Assembly (NCBI RefSeq): GCF_026168105.1
Contig: NZ_LBMW01000008.1
Location: 62,001 to 126,000 of the forward strand
From: Streptomyces hygroscopicus
GTDB lineage: Bacteria; Actinomycetota; Actinomycetes; Streptomycetales; Streptomycetaceae
Direction of reading: 5' to 3'
Length of the DNA: 64,000 nt
Part shown: in pieces, positions 33,165 through 41,461 of the stretch
How positions within the stretch are numbered: position 1 is the first letter of the stretch
Layout: every line of letters starts with the position of its first letter
Program-made: the position numbers and the translations under genes
The notes under the pieces: model-generated
Database searches by the model: none
Told to the model about the DNA's origin: nothing
Seen by the model: only the letters and a program-made list of their open reading frames with translations

Positions 33165-34127
33165 GTGACTTCTACCGCGAACACCAGCACGTCCAGCAGG
33201 AGACTCCCCGGCGCGGCCGCCGTCGCGCTCGCCGCCACGGCGGCACTGCTCGCGGGGTGTTCCTCGTCCTCGGGCACCAAGTCCGACGACCCGCTCGCCA
33301 ACGACAAGGCGAGCGGCGACACGGTCGTCGTCGGCTCCAACAACTTCGCCGAGAGCATCCTGCTCGCCGACATCTACGGCGAGGCCCTCAAGGCCAAGGG
33401 CGTCAAGGTCACCTACAAGCCCAACATCGGCAGCCGGGAGACCACCTACGGCCTGCTGAAGAACGGCTCCATCAAGGTGCTTCCGGAGTACAACGGGGCG
33501 CTCCTCGCCTACCTCGACAAGAAAGCCGTCCCGAAGACGGTCGCCGCCACGACGGCCGCCATCAATGCCAAGCTCGACTCCAAGCTGACGCTCCTGGACC
33601 CGGCTCCCGCCCAGGACAGGGACTCCATCACCGTCAACGCGGCGACGGCGAAGAAGTACAACCTCACCGAGAAGTCGACCATCGCGGACCTCAAGAACAC
33701 CGCCAAGGACCTGGCCCTCGGCGCCTCGCCGGAGTTCCAGGCCCGGCAGCAGGGCCTGCTGGGCCTGAAGTCGGTCTACGGCCTCGAGTTCAAGTCCTTC
33801 AAGGCGCTCGACGCGGGCGGCCCGCTGACCCAGTCGGCCCTGCAGAAGGACACCGTGCAGGCCGCGGACATCTTCACCACGGACCCGACCATCTCCAAGG
33901 AGAAGTTCGTGGTCCTGCAGGATCCGAAGAACCTCTTCGGCTTCGAGAACGTGCAGCCGCTGGTCTACAAGTCGGGGCTGCCCCAGAAGGGCGTCGAAGC
34001 GCTGAACGCGGTGTCGGCCAAGCTGGACACGGCGGCGCTGCTGGACCTGGACAGCCAGGTGCAACTCGGCAACAAGGACCCGCTCGACGTCGCCAAGGGC
34101 TGGCTGAAGTCGGCCGGTCTGGGCTGA
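33165..34127 (+). CDS. OpuC-type substrate-binding lipoprotein
   Basis: A 320-residue secreted lipoprotein. The signal peptide ends with lipobox LLAGC, and a Ser-rich linker leads into an OpuAC domain beginning DTVVVGSNNFAESILLADIYGEAL. It binds the substrate outside the membrane and delivers it to the two permeases. The start is GTG at 33165-33167, with GGAACGGG upstream; an in-frame ATG at 33123 would place extra residues before the signal peptide. Substrate choice among glycine betaine, choline or carnitine cannot be read safely. Confidence 0.91.
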   Translation: MTSTANTSTSSRRLPGAAAVALAATAALLAGCSSSSGTKSDDPLANDKASGDTVVVGSNNFAESILLADIYGEALKAKGVKVTYKPNIGSRETTYGLLKNGSIKVLPEYNGALLAYLDKKAVPKTVAATTAAINAKLDSKLTLLDPAPAQDRDSITVNAATAKKYNLTEKSTIADLKNTAKDLALGASPEFQARQQGLLGLKSVYGLEFKSFKALDAGGPLTQSALQKDTVQAADIFTTDPTISKEKFVVLQDPKNLFGFENVQPLVYKSGLPQKGVEALNAVSAKLDTAALLDLDSQVQLGNKDPLDVAKGWLKSAGLG

Positions 34128-34805
34128 CGTTCACGCCGTGGGCGCCCCCGTACTCGTAGAACTGCTGCCATCCATCGCGGAGTTGTAGGGACCCGCCGCC
34201 CTTCACCGTCTGGTCCGGCCCCCCGGATGACCACCGCTCGGGTACGACGCCGTGGGCCTTCCCCGGGGACACGGCGACCGGATCATGAACTGCCTGCGCC
34301 GTGTCGGCCGCGCTTTCGCCGACGATCTCCGCTGGTGGTGGATCGTCCCCGCGGGCTCCCACAGAGGCGTCGTCCGGCGCCCTCGTCAGCTACGCCGGTC
34401 GTCGGCTACAGCTACGCGGTCGTCAGCTACGCGGCCGACGCGCGCGTGGAGCCCTACGGGGGACGCCCATCGCGCCCGGGTGCCCGGCCGACCCCTCCTG
34501 GAGCGGCTCCCGCGCCGGTCGTCCGGCGCTGATCCAGCACCGGGACGGTGACTCTCCGTACACATCCGACACTCCCCCGATCGCGCTGTACCTGCCCGCC
34601 CGCCTGTCGGCCGGACGCACTGGTCGCCGGGTGTCGGCGCCTGAGGCGGTTTCCGGGCGCCCGGCGCCTCGGCCCGGGCCTCTCCGGATGACGCCAGGCG
34701 CTGGGTGGCGCATCCTTGCAGGGGCACGATCGGGGTACCCGGAGACCCTGAGCGAACGACGGGGGAGGTGCCGGTGCCTCCCCCTCGGAACCGGGCGGTG
34801 TGGTC
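34128..34805. other. Intergenic region with a strong hairpin
   Basis: No gene I can support. Around 34386-34440 short GTCGTC/GCTACGC direct repeats occur. At 34761-34784 an 8-bp perfect stem (GGGGGAGG with CCTCCCCC, 8-nt loop) lies about 20 bp before the next start codon. Confidence 0.45.
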
Positions 34806-35606
34806 ATGGTCAAGGACGAAAGGCGCAGCAGGGGGGAGGCCCCCGATGACTCGGTGTTCGGCGCACCGTGCTGGGTCAGTCTGTCCACGCGCGACCTCGA
34901 GGCCGCGGAGGAGTTCTACCGGGCCGTCTTCGGCTGGGAGTGGCGGCCGGACAGCATGGGCGACCGATTCCGGGTGGCTCTGGCCGACGGTGTGCCGGTC
35001 GCCGGGATCGCCGCCGTGGCCTCGATGTGGCAGATGGCCGTCGCCTGGACCCCGTACTTCGCGGTCGCCAGCGCCGACGAGGTCGTCGCCCGCTGCCGGG
35101 AGCGCGGCGGGACCGCGGCCGTGGGGCCGATCGCCCTTCCACCCGGCCGGGCAGCCCTGCTGGCGGACCGGGACGGAGCCGTCTTCGGCATCTGGGAGGG
35201 CCCGCTCGTCACGGGCTGGAAGCAGTGGCGCGAGGCAGCCCCCACCTTCATACGGCTGCACACCCGCGACGCCTTCGACGCCGCCATCTTCTACGGGGAG
35301 GTCCTCGACTGGGCCGGCGCCCGCCCGGGCTCCGTCGAGGTGCACTACAACGGCGACGAGGTCGTGCTGCGCAGCGGCGGTGTGGTCGTGGCGCGGATTC
35401 ACTCGGGGGCGGTGGGGGCGGCGCCAGATCCCACGATCCGCCCGCACTGGCAGGTCAACTTCACGGTCGCCGATGTCGATGCCTGCGTCCGGGCCGCCCG
35501 CGAGCGCGGCGGTTCCGTTCTGCAGTGGGAGGAGGGCGCCGAGGAGGCGGTGCTGGCCGACCCGGACGGGGCTCGCTTCACGGTGACCTCGAAACGCGAG
35601 CCCTGA
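34806..35606 (+). CDS. VOC-fold (glyoxalase/bleomycin resistance-like) protein
   Basis: A 266-residue protein with two VOC half-domains. The first opens CWVSLSTRDLEAAEEFYRAVFGWEW and the second has RLHTRDAFDAAIFYGEVLDW, ending with VLADPDGARFTV. VOC proteins bind metals and small ligands and include dioxygenases, glyoxalases and drug-sequestering proteins; none of these can be chosen here. The ATG at 34806 is preferred, but GTG at 34800 is also possible. The hairpin just upstream could affect access to the start. Confidence 0.8.
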   Translation: MVKDERRSRGEAPDDSVFGAPCWVSLSTRDLEAAEEFYRAVFGWEWRPDSMGDRFRVALADGVPVAGIAAVASMWQMAVAWTPYFAVASADEVVARCRERGGTAAVGPIALPPGRAALLADRDGAVFGIWEGPLVTGWKQWREAAPTFIRLHTRDAFDAAIFYGEVLDWAGARPGSVEVHYNGDEVVLRSGGVVVARIHSGAVGAAPDPTIRPHWQVNFTVADVDACVRAARERGGSVLQWEEGAEEAVLADPDGARFTVTSKREP

Positions 35607-36031
35607 ACGGCCTCGGCGGGCGGGATCCGGTGGGGAGCCCCCCGGTCCACGGTCGCGTCCGGGCACCGGCAGAGCCGGAAGCGACCGCCACACCCGCGTC
35701 GGCGGGGCACTGCCGACGCGACACCCCCCGGCGACCGCCTCACCCGCGTCGGCGACACGTGCGTCAATCGGCGACACGTGCGTCAACTGCCCGTCGACGC
35801 AGAGCGTCCGCGACCGACGGCCGCCGACGCGGCTCTCCCCGGCGGGTACGCCACGGTCGGGCACACGCTCCTAGGAGCCCCAGCCTCGTAGGAGCCCGAG
35901 CCTCGTAGGAGCCCGAGCCTCGTAGGAGCCCGAGCCTCGTAGGAGCCCGAGCCTCGTAGGAGCCCCAGCATCGCGCGTGCTCGGGGTTTGCCCTGGCGCA
36001 GGGCCGGGCCACAACGCCGGAGGCGTCTGCC
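35607..36031. other. Convergent intergenic region with tandem repeats
   Basis: A 425-bp gap between the VOC gene and the helicase gene, which converge. Around 35745-35785 a roughly 20-bp element containing CGGCGACACGTGCGTCAA is repeated twice. The 17-bp array is described separately. No coding potential was recognised. Confidence 0.6.
35873..35974. repeat. Six-copy 17-bp tandem repeat
   Basis: Units of AGGAGCCCGAGCCTCGT run head to tail at 35873-35889, 35890-35906, 35907-35923, 35924-35940, 35941-35957 and a degenerate 35958-35974. The first and last units differ by one to three bases. The 17-bp period breaks any reading frame, and there are no spacers. Confidence 0.93.
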
Positions 36032-37537
36032 TCAGCGGCCCTTCGCGGACGAGGAGCGGCGCAGCCCCTGGGCGGATCGGCCGCGCCGTCCGCGAGGGGA
36101 GGATGCCGTGCGCTGGGAGCCTTCGGCGGCCGGCGGCGCGAGGGTGACGGGCACGCCCGAGGGGGCCTGGGCTCCGGTGATGCGGCTCAGCTCGGCCTCC
36201 CCCGGGCGGATCCGGGTGGTGTGCGGAGTGATGCCGGCGTCGGCCATCAGACGGGTCATCTCGCGGCGCTGGTGCGGCAGAACCATCGTGACCACGGTGC
36301 CGGACTCACCCGCCCGGGCGGTTCGGCCACCCCGGTGCAGATAGTCCTTGTGGTCGCTGGGCGGATCGACGTTGACGACGAGGTCGAGGCCGTCCACATG
36401 GATACCGCGGGCCGCGACGTTGGTGGCCACCAGCACCGTGACCTGACCGTCCTTGAACTGGGCCAGGGTGCGGGTGCGCTGGGACTGCGACTTGCCGCCG
36501 TGCAGGGCCGAGGCGCGTACGCCGACGGCCAGGAGCCTTTTGGTCAGCCGGTCCACCGCGTGCTTGGTGTCCAGGAACATGATCACCCGTCCGTCCCGGG
36601 CGGCGATCTCCGTCGTTGCGGCGTGCTTGTCGGCGTCCTCGATGTGCAGCACGTGGTGCTCCATCGTGGTGACTGCACCGGCGACCGGATCGACCGAGTG
36701 GACCACCGGGTCGTGAAGGTAGCGGCGTACCAGGCGGTCGACGTTGCGGTCCAAGGTGGCCGAGAACAACAACCGCTGGCCGTCGGGGCGCACCTGGTCG
36801 AGCAGCGCGGTCACTTGCGGCATGAAGCCCATGTCGGCCATCTGGTCGGCCTCGTCCAGGACGGTGACGGCGACGCGGTCCAGACGGCAGTCGTCGCGGT
36901 CGATGAGGTCCTTGAGCCGGCCCGGTGTCGCGACGACGACCTCGGCTCCGGCATGCAGCGCTCTCGCCTGGCGGTTGATCGGCACACCGCCGACCACCGT
37001 GGCGAGCCGCACGCGCAGAGCGCGGGCATAGGGGGTGAGGGCGGCGGTGACCTGCTGCGCCAGTTCCCGGGTGGGTACGAGGACGAGTGCCAGCGGCTGC
37101 CGGGGCTCGGCCTGCTGCCCCTGGGTACGGGCCAGCAGGGCGAGGCCGAAGGCGAGTGTCTTGCCCGAGCCCGTGCGCCCGCGGCCCAGGACGTCGCGGC
37201 CGGCCAGCGAGTTCGGCAGTGTCGCGGCCTGGATCGGGAACGGGGTGGCCACCCCCTGGGCGCGGAGCGTGGTCAGCAGACGCGTGGGCAGGTCCAGATC
37301 GGTGAACGCCTCCACCGGTGGCAGCGCCGGGGTGACGGTGGCCGGCACGGCGAACTCCCCACGGGAGGCGACGGGACGATCTCCGCGATTGCTCCGCCCG
37401 GCTTTGGCCGAAGTGGAAGGAGCGCCCTGGCGCCTCGTCCTCTGCGAGCGGAAGCGACTGCCCCGAGCCGAGCCGACGGAGCCTGTGTCCGTACCGGAGC
37501 GGGAGGAGCCTTCGTTCGTGCGAGCAACGCGGGTCAT
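36032..37537 (-). CDS. DEAD-box RNA helicase
   Basis: A 501-residue helicase. After a basic, Ser/Arg-rich N-terminal extension (about 75 residues) come a Q-motif, motif I GRGRTGSGKT, Ia PTRELAQQV, II LDEADQM, III FSATLD and VI HRGGRTARAG. It probably remodels structured RNA, and with the cold-shock gene directly upstream a role at low temperature is likely. The start ATG (37535-37537) is preceded by GAGGAAGG. A hairpin at 37700-37730 separates it from the upstream cold-shock gene but may allow read-through. Confidence 0.92.
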   Translation of the reverse strand: MTRVARTNEGSSRSGTDTGSVGSARGSRFRSQRTRRQGAPSTSAKAGRSNRGDRPVASRGEFAVPATVTPALPPVEAFTDLDLPTRLLTTLRAQGVATPFPIQAATLPNSLAGRDVLGRGRTGSGKTLAFGLALLARTQGQQAEPRQPLALVLVPTRELAQQVTAALTPYARALRVRLATVVGGVPINRQARALHAGAEVVVATPGRLKDLIDRDDCRLDRVAVTVLDEADQMADMGFMPQVTALLDQVRPDGQRLLFSATLDRNVDRLVRRYLHDPVVHSVDPVAGAVTTMEHHVLHIEDADKHAATTEIAARDGRVIMFLDTKHAVDRLTKRLLAVGVRASALHGGKSQSQRTRTLAQFKDGQVTVLVATNVAARGIHVDGLDLVVNVDPPSDHKDYLHRGGRTARAGESGTVVTMVLPHQRREMTRLMADAGITPHTTRIRPGEAELSRITGAQAPSGVPVTLAPPAAEGSQRTASSPRGRRGRSAQGLRRSSSAKGR

Positions 37538-37699
37538 GGGGAACCTTCCTCGGTGCGGCACGTATCGAGGAATTCCTCCCAACGGTCAGAAACCGTACGA
37601 GGATTCGCAAGAAGGAGCCGGAGAAAAGACGAGACGAAGCCGGGCCGGGGGCTGGGGCATTGACATCCGGGCCCAACAGAAGCGGAAAACGCAATGGAC

Positions 37700-37730
37700 T
37701 GGGGCCCACACCCAGAGAGTGCGGGCCCCA
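37700..37730 (-). terminator. Terminator hairpin downstream of the first cold-shock gene
   Basis: Arms TGGGGCCC (37700-37707) and GGGCCCCA (37723-37730) form a perfect 8-bp stem. It lies about 20 bp after the cold-shock stop codon, reading on the minus strand. Confidence 0.65.
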
Positions 37731-37751
37731 GCCATCCGGAACGCGTCAGCG

Positions 37752-37955
37752 TCAGGCGGGAACGATGTTCTCCGCCTGCGGGCCCTTCTGACCCTGCGTG
37801 ACGTCGAAGGTCACCTTCTGGCCCTCCTGAAGCTCGCGGAAGCCGGAGGTGGCGATGTTCGAGTAGTGGGCGAACACGTCGGCGCCGCCACCGTCCTGCT
37901 CGATGAAGCCGAAGCCCTTTTCCGCGTTGAACCACTTCACGGTGCCAGATGCCAT
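37752..37955 (-). CDS. Cold-shock protein (copy 1)
   Basis: A 67-residue CspA-family OB-fold protein. RNP1 is KGFGFI and the RNP2-like strand is VFAHY. It binds single-stranded RNA/DNA and acts as an RNA chaperone. It differs from the second copy at 39367 in only three residues (positions 3, 36 and 37). The 5' leader is long (about 170-180 nt from a conserved promoter element), as in many cold-shock genes. Confidence 0.95.
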   Translation of the reverse strand: MASGTVKWFNAEKGFGFIEQDGGGADVFAHYSNIATSGFRELQEGQKVTFDVTQGQKGPQAENIVPA

Positions 37956-38122
37956 ATTGAATCTCCCTTGGGGCAGTTGCCGGAGCCCGCACCTTGCAGA
38001 TCCGGCGTCGCAGTGATGACGTACCCGACCGGAACGGCCCGGAGGGTCCCCGGAAGAACCGAAGCCCCCAGAAACAAAAAGAGTGCTCGTCGACTAAAGG
38101 TCGGAAGAGCACTCGATGTCTC

Positions 38123-38154
38123 TGATAACCAGAACTGCAACTGATATCACGGTA
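38123..38154 (-). promoter_or_regulatory. Promoter/5'UTR element of cold-shock copy 1
   Basis: Read on the minus strand, GTGCTACCGT (with a TACCGT -10-like hexamer at 38154-38149) is followed by ATCAGTTGCAGTTCTGGTT. The same arrangement precedes the second cold-shock gene. Conservation at both loci suggests a shared promoter plus the 5' end of the mRNA. Confidence 0.6.
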
Positions 38155-38736
38155 GCACAGGTCGGGGCGCAGGTGCGTCCGTCGTCGGGGTTCCGCCCGA
38201 CGCTCGTGATTCCTCAGGGCGCACGGTAGGAATTTCTGTGGCAGCCACAGTAGATATCCGGTCCCGGGAAGATCAGGAGTTGGGCTCATCGCCGCCACCG
38301 GTCGGCGGCCGGGTGGCGCGCGGTGGGAGCGAGGTGCGCGTGATTGCGGGCGGGCTTTGCACGCCTCGTGGAGTGCAGGAGTGCAGGAGTGCAGGAGTGC
38401 GGCCCAGGCGGTGTCGCCGACCTTTGGTCCCCCGGCTCCACCGGCGGCCCCGCCCGGGTACGGCGTCGCCCCTGGGGCGCACGGCGTTGTCCGGCGGGCG
38501 GGAGCGCGCTTGCGGTGAGGTGGAGGGCCGGCTCGGCCGTGGGCTCGGTTTCGGGCGGCACGAGCAGCAGTTCACAGGTCACAGCGTCCGACGCCGTACG
38601 AGAAGATCCGGCTCCCCGGGATCCGGGAGATCTGTCCCGGCCGCAGCAGAATTTCCCCCGGGGCGACTAGAGTCCTGTTGTGGGGAATCCCTCCCTGCGG
38701 CGGGTCATGTCCACGATGGCCCGCAGGAAGGTGCAC
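38155..38736. other. Intergenic region between cold-shock copy 1 and the MerR-type gene
   Basis: About 580 bp with no recognised gene. It contains a four-copy 8-bp repeat (GAGTGCAG, 38371-38402, last copy with one change). The divergent promoters for the cold-shock and MerR genes must lie at its ends. Confidence 0.5.
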
Positions 38737-39120
38737 ATGCCCTCGGAGAGCCAGCCGCACGCACACCGCCGGGAGCCGGACGAAGCACACCCGGACGCTT
38801 CCGGTCGGCTCGACGACGACCATTTTCCCGCCTACACCATGGGCAGGGCCGCGGAGTTGGTCGGAGCCACGCCCGGTTTCCTCCGCGCCCTCGGCGAGGC
38901 GCGGCTGATCGTTCCGACCCGGTCGGAGGGCGGTCACCGTCGCTACTCGCGCCACCAATTGCGGCTCGCCGCGCGTGCCCGCGAGCTCGTCGACCAGGGA
39001 ACGCCGGTCGAGGCCGCCTGTCGCATCATCGGCCTCGAGGACCGTCTGGCGGAGTCCGAGCGCGCCAACGAAGAGCTGCGCCGTGCGGCCGACGAGCCCG
39101 GTCGGGACACTCGCTTCTGA
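38737..39120 (+). CDS. MerR-family transcriptional regulator
   Basis: A 127-residue MerR-type protein. A His/Glu-rich N-terminal arm is followed by the winged helix (YTMGRAAELVGATPGFLRALGEARLI, then GGHRRYSRHQL) and a short dimerisation helix. It lacks the Cys-rich effector part of metal sensors. ATG 38737 is chosen for the GGAAGG site 8 nt before it; in-frame starts at 38680 and 38707 are weaker. It lies directly upstream of the second cold-shock gene, a common actinobacterial pairing, and may regulate it. Confidence 0.82.
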   Translation: MPSESQPHAHRREPDEAHPDASGRLDDDHFPAYTMGRAAELVGATPGFLRALGEARLIVPTRSEGGHRRYSRHQLRLAARARELVDQGTPVEAACRIIGLEDRLAESERANEELRRAADEPGRDTRF

Positions 39121-39220
39121 CACCGGCGGAGCAGATAATTCGTCCGTTGCCCGGAAAGAATTTTCTCGGGTAATCCTCCTCCATATTATCTGTGTGATTT
39201 CTCTTTCCCGGCCTTCTTCC

Positions 39221-39275
39221 TTGCCTTCCTTTTTTTCCGTGCTAGGGTTGTCATTAGTTGCAGTTGTGGTTGCCA
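39221..39275 (+). promoter_or_regulatory. Promoter and conserved 5'UTR element of cold-shock copy 2
   Basis: A -35 TTGCCT (39221-39226) and a -10 TAGGGT (39243-39248) are separated by 16 bp. They are followed by ATTAGTTGCAGTTGTGGTT (39253 onward), the same element seen upstream of copy 1. The surrounding 150 bp are unusually AT-rich for this genome. The predicted leader is about 110 nt long. Confidence 0.65.
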
Positions 39276-39366
39276 TTTTCGGAACCGGTTTTCCGGCAGG
39301 TGATCATCGCAGCGATGAGGAGGCTCGTAAAGTGCGGGTCTCCAGCACCGCCTCAGGAGTTATGAC

Positions 39367-39570
39367 ATGGCCACCGGTACTGTGAAGTGGTTCAACGCGG
39401 AAAAGGGCTTCGGCTTCATCGAGCAGGACGGCGGCGGCGCCGACGTCTTCGCCCACTACTCGAACATCGCCGCTCAGGGCTTCCGTGAACTGCAGGAAGG
39501 CCAGAAGGTGACCTTCGACGTCACCCAGGGCCAGAAGGGCCCGCAGGCGGAGAACATCGTTCCCGCCTGA
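39367..39570 (+). CDS. Cold-shock protein (copy 2)
   Basis: A 67-residue CspA-family protein, 64 of 67 residues identical to the copy at 37752. RNP1 KGFGFI and the RNP2-like VFAHY are intact. Inferred function is single-strand nucleic-acid binding and RNA chaperoning. The two copies lie 1.4 kb apart in opposite (divergent) orientation with similar leaders, so they probably arose by duplication and are both expressed. Confidence 0.95.
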   Translation: MATGTVKWFNAEKGFGFIEQDGGGADVFAHYSNIAAQGFRELQEGQKVTFDVTQGQKGPQAENIVPA

Positions 39571-39595
39571 CACTGGCGCACGACGAGCCCGAAGC

Positions 39596-39627
39596 AAGGG
39601 CCCGCACCCGTGGTGGTGCGGGCCCTT
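39596..39627 (+). terminator. Terminator of cold-shock copy 2
   Basis: A perfect 13-bp stem (arms 39596-39608 and 39615-39627) with a 6-nt loop is followed by TTGTT. It lies 26 bp after the stop codon. Confidence 0.8.
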
Positions 39628-39740
39628 GTTCATGTGTTCCGAGCCGCAGCCCTGCCCGCCCCCGCGGCGGCCACTGGTCGGTTCCGTCCGTCGGCGGGAT
39701 TCGGCGGGATTCGGCGTGGGCGGCCCGTTAGCGTAGGCCC

Positions 39741-40316
39741 ATGGCAACCGAGAGCGCCCCAGGTGCAGTTGAGGTGATATGTCCGGGCTGCGGCTCGGCC
39801 GGGGCGCGGACCGTCCCGGAGGTCAGCGTCGACCACACGGCGATGCGCGATGGCCTGTCCGACCGGCTGGCGCCGTCGCCGGGCGCGCCGTCGCGGTTCG
39901 ACGGATGCGTGCACTTCGTGGAGGGCATGCTGATGGCCGGCATCGGTGTCGCCCTCGCCTACAGCGGGATCGACAACGACAAGCCGCTCTACACGATCGG
40001 CGGATCGCTCCTCGCCGTGCTGCTGTTCGTCGGCACGATCGTCGTGGTGCGCGGCGAGGGCCGCGAGCGGGCCCGGGTGGAGGCGGGGGAGTCCCGCGCC
40101 GACGCGCTGTGGCGATCGGCGTACTACTGCTCCGGATGCGCGTCGGTGTTCTGCCCCGGCGGTACTCCGTGGCAGGGTCTGCTGACGCCGGAGCAGTTCA
40201 AGAAGTTCATGTGGACCGAGGCGGGCTACGGGAAGCAGCTCGAGGAGCAGTTCAAGGACGTGGACCTGCCTCCCGGGATCCTGACCGGCCCTGGAGGAAC
40301 CCAAGACCATGTCTGA
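39741..40316 (+). CDS. Membrane protein with two zinc-ribbon-like Cys pairs
   Basis: A 191-residue protein of unknown function. An N-terminal CPGCGSAGA motif and a later CSGCASVFCPGG motif look like the halves of a zinc ribbon. Between them are two hydrophobic segments (about 62-78 and 86-104), so the Cys-rich ends would face the same side of the membrane. It overlaps the start of the next gene by 8 bp and is presumably cotranscribed with it. Confidence 0.72.
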   Translation: MATESAPGAVEVICPGCGSAGARTVPEVSVDHTAMRDGLSDRLAPSPGAPSRFDGCVHFVEGMLMAGIGVALAYSGIDNDKPLYTIGGSLLAVLLFVGTIVVVRGEGRERARVEAGESRADALWRSAYYCSGCASVFCPGGTPWQGLLTPEQFKKFMWTEAGYGKQLEEQFKDVDLPPGILTGPGGTQDHV

Positions 40317-41457
40317 CGCCCCCGTGATCCTCGCCGACGAACCGGGCAGCTTCCCGCACGGCGTGCTCGCCGCACGGCATCCCGCGCTCGTCCGCGCGGT
40401 GCGGGACGCCTTCCCGTACGGCCCCGAGCAGCGGCATGCGCTCGACGCGCTGCTGATCAGCGCCACCGAGGGCGTCATCGAACCGCTCGGCACGGAGGAC
40501 GACGAGCGGTGGGCGGCTTGGGGCGCACACGAGTACCTCGGCCGGTCCTGGTTCGAGGTGCCCTTCCTGTGGTCCGAGAGCTACTTCTACCGTCATCTCC
40601 TCGAGGCCGTCGGCTACTTCGGCCCCGGCGCGTGGCGGGGCATCGACCCCTTCCGCCCCTTCAAGCTGGCCGAACTCGACTCCCCGGAGGCCGACGAGGA
40701 ACTGCCGGCGCTCGACCGGTTGACGGAGCAGCCGGCCGAAGAGCAGGCACGGGCACTGCTGCACGGCTCGCTCTGGGGCAACCGCGCGGATCTCGGCTTC
40801 CGCCTCTCCGCACCCGGCGCCGCGGCGAAGGTCTCCCAACTCGTCGCGGACGACGGCGAAGTGCTCTGGTCGCTGCTGCCCGTGGACACCGTCTGCCTGG
40901 TCGCCGACAACGCGGGCCGGGAGCTGATCCCCGACCTGCTGCTGCTCGACCATCTGCTCCACCACGGGCAGGCCCGGCGGGCCGTGCTGCATGTGAAGGT
41001 GTACCCCTACTACATCTCGGACGCGATGACGGCCGACGTCGTGGACGCCGTTCGCCGGCTGACCGGCGCGAAGGGCGCCGCGGCGGGCGCCGGGGAGCGC
41101 CTGTGGGCGGCGATGTCCGACGGCCGTCTCACGGTCCGGGCACACCCCTTCTCCTGTGCCCCGCTGCCGTACGCGGACATGCCGGAGGACCTGCGCACGG
41201 AGTTCACCGCGGTGGACCTGACGATCTTCAAGGGGGACCTCAACTACCGCCGCCTCGTGGGTGACCGGCTGCACCCGCCCACGACGCCGTTCGCGGAGGT
41301 CACGGCCTACTTCCCCGGCCCGGTCGCGGCGCTGCGCACCCTGAAGTCCGACGTCGTCGTGGGACTGGACGCGGACACCGAGGCCGCCCTGGTCGCCGCC
41401 GAGGGACAGCGCTGGCGCACGAGCGGCGCGCACGCGCTCGTCCAGGTCAGGCCCTGA
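40309..41457 (+). CDS. DUF89/ARMT1-like damage-control phosphatase family protein
   Basis: A 382-residue protein with the DUF89 signature VADNAGRELIPDLLLLDHLL, whose Asp/Asn/Glu residues hold a metal. A C-terminal Lys-containing element KGDLNYRRLVGD also fits. Family members dephosphorylate damaged phosphometabolites (for example sugar phosphates). The physiological substrate is not evident. It follows the small membrane protein with an 8-bp overlap. Confidence 0.82.
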   Translation: MSDAPVILADEPGSFPHGVLAARHPALVRAVRDAFPYGPEQRHALDALLISATEGVIEPLGTEDDERWAAWGAHEYLGRSWFEVPFLWSESYFYRHLLEAVGYFGPGAWRGIDPFRPFKLAELDSPEADEELPALDRLTEQPAEEQARALLHGSLWGNRADLGFRLSAPGAAAKVSQLVADDGEVLWSLLPVDTVCLVADNAGRELIPDLLLLDHLLHHGQARRAVLHVKVYPYYISDAMTADVVDAVRRLTGAKGAAAGAGERLWAAMSDGRLTVRAHPFSCAPLPYADMPEDLRTEFTAVDLTIFKGDLNYRRLVGDRLHPPTTPFAEVTAYFPGPVAALRTLKSDVVVGLDADTEAALVAAEGQRWRTSGAHALVQVRP

Positions 41458-41461
41458 CCCG

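Noticed and set aside
34227..34551. Small rightward genes between the binding-protein and VOC genes
   Set aside because: Two overlapping frames with Arg/Pro-rich products and no conserved features.
35873..35974. Possible CRISPR array
   Set aside because: The repeats are only 17 bp, directly abut each other without spacers, and no cas genes are present.
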